Part shown: positions 56,256 through 64,000 of the stretch, piece by piece
How positions within the stretch are numbered: the stretch's first letter is position 1
How the letters are laid out: each line of letters starts with the position of its first letter
Assembly (NCBI GenBank): GCA_026120035.1
Contig: JALRME010000006.1
Span: forward strand, 310,001 to 374,000
Direction of reading: 5' to 3'
Length of the DNA stretch: 64,000 nt
DNA from: Coleophoma eucalyptorum
Lineage: Eukaryota > Ascomycota > Leotiomycetes > Helotiales > Dermateaceae
Made by a program: the position numbers and the translations under genes
Notes under the pieces: model-generated
Databases searched by the model: none
What the model saw: the letters and a program-made list of their open reading frames with translations, nothing else
Told to the model about the DNA's origin: nothing

Positions 56256-58602
56256 TCACGCGTCCCACTCAAACCTCCTCCTTTTAATCCTCACCCTCGT
56301 GTCATGCACCGGTAGACTTACAGCTGTTGTCTTCTTCTGTTTTGGAATCTTCCACGTAGCCTTCTTACCCGCCGGTTCAATATCCCAATAAGCCAATACC
56401 CCCGCGACCAAACTCAAGCATTCGCGCTCTGCAAATATCCTACCCTTACAGTGACTCGGTCCCCCTCCAAAAGGTCTCATAGTCCCCATTTCCGCTGTTA
56501 CCTTACCATCCTCATTCGTGACCAAGAATCGCTCTGGCTCGAATCTCTCAGGGTTGTGGAAGTATTGTGCATCACGCATATGGATGTCATGTGGCATTGT
56601 GACATACTCGCCCTTCCGCAACACATACGCCGCAGCCGCAGCGGCCTCAGCCTCACCTGCTTTCTCGGAGGTGGAAATGCTCACGTCCGCTTTCAATTCT
56701 CGTACGGACCATGGCTGTGAACTCATTCGCAACGCTTCTAGATACGTAGATTTGAGTAAGGGGCAGTTCTTGGCAAGCCCTTCTTGGGAGATCTTGAGCC
56801 GTGGTGCTTCTGAGATGCTGCCTATCGAGACAGGCTTCTGTACCACTGCGTAGGGTGCGATCTCTGCGCGAAGACGTGAGACAAGCCCTGGTACTGCAAG
56901 GACGTGGTGAAGATGCCAGTATACGAGAAGATTGGCATTCACTACTAATGCCCAGAGGATCTGCGGGGGTTGAGCATAAGTATCGTTGTTAAGTGTTGTG
57001 TTGGATGTGAGGGCTACTTACTGAGATATCTCCTCGCTCACCATAAGTAAATCCTTTGTCTATGGGTCGTACAGTTAGCCATTGCCCGCCTTCGGTGACT
57101 TGAACCAACCTTTAAATACTTTATGTCTTGCCATGATCAGCGGGCTTACATCTTCCAGATCGCCCCAAACCGAATCAAGAGGCTTCCCATCCACAAATGC
57201 ATCCAAGGCTTTATGGTACTCAATGAGACTCCACCAGACTCTTGATCGTGCCATGTGGGCTTTGGTAACTGCCGGGATGGGTGTCCACCGAGGCAATCCC
57301 GCGAGGAAATACGGCATACCCAGATCCAAACCATAGCTATATCCAGCATGAGTATAATTCTATTGACTGCGGATGGGGTGAACAGGAATCAAGATCCGAG
57401 TTTCACTTACAGATCGTGCAGTATCTCTGGGTTCTGTTCCATAAAATTCCGTCCAAATAGAGCCGGCACGGAAACCTGGCCCATCATGTCTCGCATCAGT
57501 GCCATAAGATTGACCTCGGTCTCAGTCGAAGAGATGAACTCGGCATCTGCCCAGCGTTCCCATGATTCCTGGTCGATGGGACTCTCCATGAAAGATATCA
57601 TCTGCGGTATTTTAACTTCCAGGCCAGTCTATTGCCGCATTAGAAGTGTTTTGGATGGGAGTATGAACATTAAGAGCAAAACCTACAATTGTCGCTTTGA
57701 GCATAGTCCCGAGATACGGCTCTCGCATCATGAATTTTGATAAGAAAGAATTGAGTTCCTAAGCTTTGGTAAGCTGAAGTAATCTGGTGGCATATTCACA
57801 GATACCGACATCCCACACTGCCTCGTACTTCAATTTACTTTGCTTCGGAAAGTCAAAGAACTACCTCTTGTTAGCAACTTGCATCAGTATCTCACTGTGG
57901 GACATACCCTTTCAACGACATTCCAAGCAATGGGTTTGAAAGCAACAGTTGATTCCCTTTGGCTCATAACACTTGGATACGATTAATTTAAGTGCAGATT
58001 TGGACAGGACTTGACTGACCTCCTGACCAAATCAGGATTGGAAACTGTTCAGCATTTAGTGAGTGTTTGAAAACATACGATCGGGGTATCCAGTAACCTC
58101 AGAACATTACTTATAGCGTTCAAAGCAGGATATGGGAAGGAAGGTCATACCTATGTTATGAGTAGAAGGCCCCAATTTCAATGCAAAGATGCCATGAGCA
58201 CTCATATCCCTAGTCTCTGTCAATAATTGAAAGACCAGCTATAGAGAAACATTAAATACCTTGCTTCAGACATCAATTTGGCTGGGTCCCAAAGACTAGA
58301 AAACAGATTAGGATCAGAAGCTCCATGTCGGAACCCGAAACCTACAAGGAGAAGCCATGGCCAACCACCGGAAACCAGTAAGGCAACATCCAAATGCTCC
58401 TCTCATTTCTGCCAGCATCAGCCGCTCTGGAAGGTCGCTCGCTTAACAATCTCGTAGCAATAGCGATCGTTAGAGGGGCCAGAATCAGGATACATGCAGT
58501 GGCGAGAGGTGCAGTGAGGACGATGTTCCATATTTGGCCAACCAGGCCAGGCTCGGTAGCCGGCTGAGTTGCACGGGAAAGTGGCTGGTAGAAGTCATCC
58601 AT
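56256..58602 (-). CDS. Cytochrome P450 monooxygenase, membrane-anchored, 11 exons
   Basis: Exons: 58346-58602, 58260-58295, 58151-58209, 58020-58044, 57908-57971, 57810-57860, 57687-57758, 57411-57628, 57110-57336, 57022-57059 and 56256-56960; 583 aa. The N-terminal TM anchor is VLTAPLATACILILAPLTIA, followed by the hinge PYWFPVVGHGFSFLWDP. The I-helix area reads ILWALVVNANLLVYWHLHH, without the usual AGxDT, as in CYP7/CYP8-like enzymes. ExxR is YLEALR; the PERF-type motif is NPERFEPERF. The haem loop is FGGGPSHCKG, with Cys as the axial ligand. The exon 6/7 junction (GTCGGT donor) is the least certain. Substrate unknown; no biosynthetic cluster around it. Confidence 0.88.
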
Positions 58603-58912
58603 CTAAGCTTGCTGGCTGGACCACATGAATAGGTGAAGCAGTAGAATTGGTAATACTGAAGCTGTGATTGTTCCCGCGCACGAGAGGCTGGCGGTCTTAT
58701 ATGCGACATGGACATTGCAGGGATCTTCGCTCTCTCAGGGGATTCTGGGGGTGGCACAACTTAGGCGAGAGGGGAGTTTTTGTGCCACCAACTGCACAAA
58801 CGAAAGGCTTCGTATAGGGCGGCCAACCACAAGCTGCCCAGCTCGTCTTCATCTCTGCTTCCCAATCGTCAAAGCCCGCGACTCTACACTTACAATCTCA
58901 ACATCCCACACC
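58603..58912. promoter_or_regulatory. Divergent promoter region P450 / HAM1
   Basis: 310 bp between divergent start codons; no defined site named. Confidence 0.4.
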
Positions 58913-59985
58913 ATGGCCCCCAAATCCCTCAACTTCATTACCGTAAGTCGCTATCCTCTCTTCTATCCGTCAGAAATGACTGTGAGCGAACCAACCATGG
59001 ACGCCCGTCTGGGCTGCTACCGTGCGGATGAGTCAAGCGACTTGAGAAAAGCTTCACTTCATTTGCCAAAGGCGCATGCCTCACTGAGTCCTCGCCTTCT
59101 ACATGGGCATTGAAGGTAACCAATCTCAATTGGTATTCCGCACTATTCTTCTTTTCACTGCCCACTTTCGCCAGCGAGTCGTGACTTGGTACTATCATGC
59201 ACTAACTTTCACTTTTCTGTTTGAAGGGCAACAAGAACAAGCTTTCTGAGGTGAAAGCCATTCTTGAGGGCGTGGTTCACGTGGATAGCGTGTCTCTGGA
59301 CTTGCCAGAACTTCAAGGAACCATCGAGGAGATCTCGCTCGACAAATGTCGGAGAGCTGCTGAGGCGGTAAGTCTGCCCGTGCTCTGGGCTTAAAAAGTT
59401 TCTTGATTCTGATATGTGTGACAATACAAGATCAAAGGCCCAGTTTTGGTTGAAGATACCTGTCTTTGCTTCAATGCGCTAAAGGAGCTACCTGGTCCAT
59501 ATATGTAAGGCATCACAGCATGCACTCGAGAGAAGAACATTGGTGTTGATTTCTGTTCTAGTAAATGGTTTCTTGAAGCCCTTGGCCATGAGGGACTCAA
59601 CAACTTATTGGCAGCCTATCCTGATAAGTCCGCTCAAGCCGTATGCACATTTGCATACTGCGAGGGTCCTGGTCATGAACCCATCATATTCCAAGGCCGG
59701 CAAAATGTGAGTCCAATGATTAATGCCCAGCCTGCTATTAGTATTGACGGTCTCCCAGGGAAAGATAGTACCGGCGAGAGGACCGCTTGACTTTGGTAAG
59801 ATTACGAATCCACATTTTCTCTCTCGTTGCATGCCTACTAATCATCGTCCGAAGGCTGGGATCCCATATTTGAACACGAAGGCCAGACGTACGCAGAGAT
59901 GGACAAGGCGTACAAAAACTCAATCTCCCATCGCTTCCTCGCACTGCAGAAGCTACAAGCGTGGTTGAAGGATGAGACATCATGA
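58913..59985 (+). CDS. HAM1: Inosine/xanthosine triphosphate pyrophosphatase (ITPase)
   Basis: House-cleaning enzyme that hydrolyses ITP, dITP and XTP to monophosphates. Six exons: 58913-58942, 59227-59367, 59431-59504, 59562-59706, 59759-59795 and 59855-59985; 185 aa, the usual size. Seen motifs: [16 protein letters not shown] (phosphate-binding loop across the first junction), [51 protein letters not shown] and the C-terminal [14 protein letters not shown] (SHR motif). The first intron is 284 nt, after only ten codons. Tail-to-tail with FAP7, 59 bp apart. Confidence 0.96.
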
Positions 59986-60044
59986 ATGAATAGAGGAATC
60001 CACATAGAAATGTAGAGAGAATATAGAATGCAAGTGCAGCAACT

Positions 60045-60683
60045 TTAAGCCTCGTTTGCATGATCCTCTTTCCATTGTTTGATCCAGGCCTCGATACGTT
60101 CGATATTTGCTTCGATCTCTTCTGTAGTATCGCTCCGCAGCTCGACGACGACTTCCTCTGCGTAGTTCTCGCGGGCCTCCTCCAGCAGCACTTCCATAAT
60201 CTCGCAATCAAGATTCTCCTGTAACTTGACTTCGGGGTAATCCCTGAATGCACCGTCAGCTTTCAAATGCTTCCATAAGGATGTAAACGTGAATACCTAG
60301 CCTTGAGCCTATCGTAAAGCAATGTGGAATCTACTCGCAATACCACCACCAGGTCAATCAGTCGTTCTGGGAACATGTCGCAAGCATGCCAGTCGACTAA
60401 ATAGCCGCCGACCTCCAACTTGTCCATGACCGCATCAACTACCTGCAGAGGAATGTCAGGTCTCGTTACCGGGCGCATGATATATACAATGTCCTCTCAC
60501 CTTATCTTCGTCAACGATCCATGTTTTTAGGTCCTCATCATACGTTTCCCGTATGTCTTGCTCCTTGGATATTTGGTTGATTGAGAGGTGGTTGAGTCCG
60601 GTGTTTTGAGCGAGCATCTCGCAATGTGTCGTCTTCCCAACTCCTGGGGTACCAGTGATGATTATATTTGGTTGGTCTCTCAT
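60045..60683 (-). CDS. FAP7: Adenylate kinase isoenzyme 6 / Fap7 (40S maturation ATPase)
   Basis: Nuclear AK6-type NTPase that acts with uS11 in late 40S maturation, at 20S pre-rRNA cleavage. Three exons: 60501-60683, 60297-60442 and 60045-60243; 175 aa. Walker A is IIITGTPGVGKTTHCEML. The NMP part reads LNHLSINQISKEQDIRETYD, then GGYLVDWHACDMFPERLIDL and, over the second junction, LYDRLKARDYPEVKLQENLD. It ends in an acidic/basic helix (IERIEAWIKQWKEDHANEA). The third exon's open frame extends further upstream (FKADGAF), but only the GCATTCAG acceptor keeps the frame and the family alignment. Confidence 0.95.
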
Positions 60684-61295
60684 CGCGATTTACTTTGGGT
60701 TGTGGACACTAAGATTATCGAACCTGATTTTGTTCTAGATGAGGGGAACCTCAAAATTTTATGGATTGTTATCGATAAGGGCAGAATCTTGTAGGCGGTG
60801 GAGTACAAACATCCGCTTTGGGAGCCACTCCTGGACTTGATACAGCACTAGAAATACCAAATCTGTTGTATTTCCCTTTCACTATTTTCTGCACATTTCC
60901 GTTTCTGAATAGGCTAAGGTAGTTGACAGATCTTTGGATTCATCATAGCATCAAGTATATCTATTACAAAGTAGGCACTCCATCCCCTGAAGCTCCATCT
61001 TCAAGAGAGCTGTAGCAGGTCCCGATATCCTTAAATGTCAAAAACGCCCATGGTAGATGTGTTTGTACACCCTACTCACATAGTGCAATCCTTCCAGTTA
61101 CAGAATCCCACATGCCGCTATCTGTAGGACGCGATCGCATGCCACACCGAGGTCGTATACAAAAGGAGTTCCAGCATACGGGATGAAAACTCATAAGAAA
61201 CGGTCGAAGTGAAAAATACAGGCGAAGCGAAGGTGATATTGTGCTTTCGAAGGTGAAAGCTTAGTCCGACCAACCAAGAGATCATGTCACTTATT
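60684..61295. other. Intergenic between FAP7 promoter and myosin V 3' end
   Basis: 612 bp; both neighbours are on the minus strand. Holds the FAP7 upstream region and the myosin 3' UTR. Nothing else recognised. Confidence 0.55.
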
Positions 61296-64000
61296 CTAAG
61301 CACCATTTATCTCGCCAGGCACTTCTCCGTTCTCGCCTTCTTCTTCAGCGAGATCATTTTCAGGATAGTCCATCTTCTCTTGTTGAGCAATGGCTTGAGC
61401 TGAGACAATCTCAGCGAGACGCTTCAAGCGAGGCGTTTGGAGCCCTTCGTGAAAGTTAGTGTTTGTTTTTTTGAGGCAGGGGGAAACTTATGGCTTACAA
61501 GAAGGCGTGTAGGTCTCCAACGCAGTGATAACTCTGGGCTCGGCAATTTCATATGGTCCACTATCGTCCATGTCAACGGCCGCAAGCAAGAGGACATCGC
61601 TCTTCTCTGTAACGCGGGATGCGACAGCCTTCATGATTTCGCCATTGATAGGTTGCTCGTAATCAGCGACAAGGTACTGGTTAAGGAGCTTTTGGATTTG
61701 GTTAGGGGAAAGCCTGTGGCATATTAGTCTTTATCCAAAAAATATATCCATCACATTAACTCACATCCAGCAAATGTCTTGAATGATCTCGATATCGTTC
61801 AGAGTAGCCTTTTTCAGCTGGAGAAGCTTGGTCGCTTGCTAGAATATTGTTAGTCTGCTCTTTAGTTTCACACAACATAACTTACCATGAGATGCTCCAA
61901 TTGAAGAGTGCCTTCTGGCATATCATGGCTCTTGCACCATTCTTCAATACGAGTAATGTTGTAGTTGATTTGAAGACCACGCTTCCACGAAAGGAAGTTT
62001 CTGCGCATCAACAGGTCGTTGAATGCAGTTACACCAACAAGTCTAAGCAATTCCGTAACGGTTTGAGTGATGATTGAATCTTCAAGATAGTATGCTTTCA
62101 TGGCTTTGAAAACGTTGTTCAACAGACTGAGCAGGTTGTCCATGCTGAAAGCTGGAGTCGAGTTTGTCTGAAGAAGTTTGCCTAAGAATCTGTTGCTCTC
62201 GTTGGTAACAAAACCTGGGAGTGACTGGGACTCAATGATGGCAGGAATGATCATCTTTTGAAGCTTCTTCTTAAGGATCTTCATCCAAGTGTGATAGATG
62301 TTGAATTCCAAGCTTTCAAGATCATGCTTAACAATTTCGAGAAGACGATCGTACTCGTAGTTGTCAGTCTTCTGTGCTTCGTACCAGTCTTCAGCAAGGA
62401 ACACGAATGAAAGCATCTCGTGAACGTTAGAGAGCCAGAAAGCACCGGCATTGATCGAGTTGGCATCCTCGCCATCGTGATTCATGACTTCTTGTTGTAT
62501 TGATTGCATGACGTTTGCGAGGAATCGCTCTGACTCTTTCACAAACCCATTGTTCCACATCTCGGACGTGACCAAGTTGATCAAGTAAGAGGGGAAGAGA
62601 ACCTCCTTGTCAGTAGGTGGTGGTGTTGTGGTGGGGACTGGGATCTTCAAGTTGCGGATGAGGCCCATTGTGACTTCATCATTAAGAATCTCTTCCTCTG
62701 CGAGTAGGTTCTCAAGCTCAAACTCGATGTTATCAACACTTGGAAGGAATGTGGAGCCTGAAAGATTCTGACGGTGAAGGTTGCTGCCTGTAACAGCCAT
62801 TGATACTGGTCGCGGATTGTAGGCTGCGCTGAAGCGGTCAAGTTCACGGGGCTCAGCGCCAGCACTGCGCCTCTTGGGCTTCTTGGAGGACACAAGATTG
62901 ATGAGACCATTGGAGGGGATTGCGGGAGCTGAACCATTGGCGAAATCGCCATTCGCTGGCATGTTAGGAACAACACGCTTTGCGATCTCAAGTTGTTCTT
63001 GCATCTCGACAATTTGTTCTCTGAGGGTCATCTTCTCAGTTTCGTGACCGGTAGACGCGCGTTTGGCTTCCTCTAGTTCTTCAGTGGAAACTCTCAAGGA
63101 CTCCCTAAGCTCTTTCTCTTCATCTTGGAGGCGTTTGATATTGGATGAAGATTCCTCAAAGTTGGCTTGCAATTTCTTCATTTCGTCCTCCATAGCTGCG
63201 AGGCGTGCCGCAGTGATTCCAGCCTGGTTTGCTTCGGTCTGAAGCTCCTTAGTACGGGCTTCCAAAGCATTGTGTCTGTTCTTCCACGACTTGACCTGGT
63301 TCTCATAATTCTCGACTTGGGTTACGAGATTTTTGTTCTCCCTCTTCATTGATCCAAGAGACTGTGTGAGTTCAACAACCTTGTTCTCAAGCTTATATGA
63401 GATCTGCTTGAGATCGCGTGCCTCCTCACGAACCTTCTTATAACCACGTCGAGCCTGCTTTCCTCTAAACAAGCTTTGAATAATGACAACCTTCTTTCTG
63501 TACTCTCTGAAAGTCTTCATTGCACGTCTCGACCTCCAGCTTCTTTGGATGATCACAGCAGCATTTCCAAGACGGGTATCCATGATCTCCCGTCTTCGCA
63601 GGAAACCTTTAGCGGCAGCCTGGGCAAGAATAACGTTGTTGCGAATGGCCGTGAAGCTCTTCCGCTGTTTGTGACCACGCCAGAACTTTTGGATAGTTGT
63701 GGCAGCTTTGATGGTCCGAATCTCTTGCGCTCGCTTTCGTGCCAAGTGACCTCGGGTAAGAGACTGAAATGTAAGGATAGCGCCTCGAGCCTCGAGATAT
63801 TTGCGGCGATAATATCGTGCTTTCAAATTCTTTTGAATCATGATTGCACAGTCGTCCAATCTACTAGTCCTCAAGTTCTCCAAGAATGCAAGCATTCCTG
63901 CACGGAAGAAGATCTTTGTCAAACCAAGCTGGTACTTATCAGTGCCAGTACCACTATTGGCTCCCAGAGCTTTTGTCAGGATAGCATTGGCCATTTGTCG
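61296..64000 (-). CDS. myoE: Class V myosin heavy chain (neck, coiled coil and cargo tail); 5' motor part beyond window
   Basis: Actin motor for secretory-vesicle and organelle transport to hyphal tips. Exons seen: 61886->64000, 61765-61838, 61499-61713 and 61296-61444. The window starts at the end of the motor (YQLGLTKIFFRAGMLAFLE). Six IQ-type light-chain sites follow, for example IMIQKNLKARYYRRKY, TTIQKFWRGHKQRK and VIIQSLFRGKQARRG. Next come a coiled coil (about 63.4-63.0 kb), a Ser/Pro-rich linker and the globular DIL tail (FPSYLINLVTSEMWNN, SLLNNVFKAMKAYYLEDSII, QINYNITRIEEWCKSHDMPE). The terminus is acidic, ending EVPGEINGA. The last two junctions were placed by reading phase and tail conservation. 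Confidence 0.95.

Noticed and set aside
58295..58346. Apparent frameshift and stop after GHGFSL in the P450, suggesting a pseudogene
   Set aside because: A GTAGGT donor and a TTTTCTAG acceptor remove 50 nt and restore GHGFSFLWDPAKL; all 11 exons then form one frame.
58990..59090. GGATGAG/CTGA pair in HAM1 intron 1 as a snoRNA
   Set aside because: No terminal stem and no convincing guide.
60244..60270. Upstream extension of the FAP7 third exon (LKADGAF)
   Set aside because: No acceptor joins it in frame to exon 2; the GCATTCAG acceptor gives KARDYPEVKLQ.

Overview
This window looks like nuclear DNA of a filamentous ascomycete fungus (Pezizomycotina). Genes are intron-rich, mostly with 45-80 nt GT-AG introns and CTRAY-type branch sites. 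The set includes a calcineurin B ending in MTLDQF, an NAD-GDH, a kynureninase, a MyoE-type class V myosin and a multi-intron P450. A Leotiomycete is my guess, with low confidence. I see no CRISPR array, insertion sequence, intact transposon, rRNA or tRNA gene.

Layout from left to right: eRF1 (3' part cut by the left edge); a possible small Cys-rich protein; mitochondrial ISA2; a short-chain dehydrogenase; NAD-glutamate dehydrogenase; kynureninase; a lineage-type protein of 401 aa; ribosomal protein L7 with an intronic C/D snoRNA; an Ats1/Kti13-like RCC1 protein; checkpoint clamp subunit Rad9; an F-box/LRR-like protein; an FCP1-like (NIF) HAD protein; eEF1-gamma with an snR38-like intronic snoRNA; mitoribosomal uS9m. 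A Gln-rich conserved protein follows, then about 10 kb without recognisable genes (33.9-43.9 kb). The right part holds calcineurin B, the mitochondrial GGQ factor Rso55/MTRFR, EPL1 of NuA4, the SET methyltransferase Rkm4, Kae1, a small two-TM protein, the AMPK beta subunit, a P450, ITPase Ham1, adenylate kinase Fap7, and the neck, coiled coil and tail of myosin V, which runs off the right edge.

Most genes sit in head-to-head pairs (ISA2/SDR, GDH2/kynureninase, RPL7/ATS1, RAD9/F-box, eEF1-gamma/uS9m, CNB/RSO55, RKM4/KAE1, TM protein/AMPK beta, P450/HAM1), so many promoters are probably shared. Much of the content serves translation: termination, elongation, ribosomal proteins, ribosomal-protein methylation, rRNA 2'-O-methylation guides, tRNA t6A and wobble modification, and 40S maturation.

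Exon coordinates were assembled by hand from splice signals, reading phase and conserved protein motifs. Each spliced frame was checked for divisibility by three. No new defence or mobile system was found. The most interesting items are the two intronic snoRNAs, several tiny terminal exons that ORF-based calling misses, the DxN-type FCP1-like protein and the 10-kb gene-poor block.
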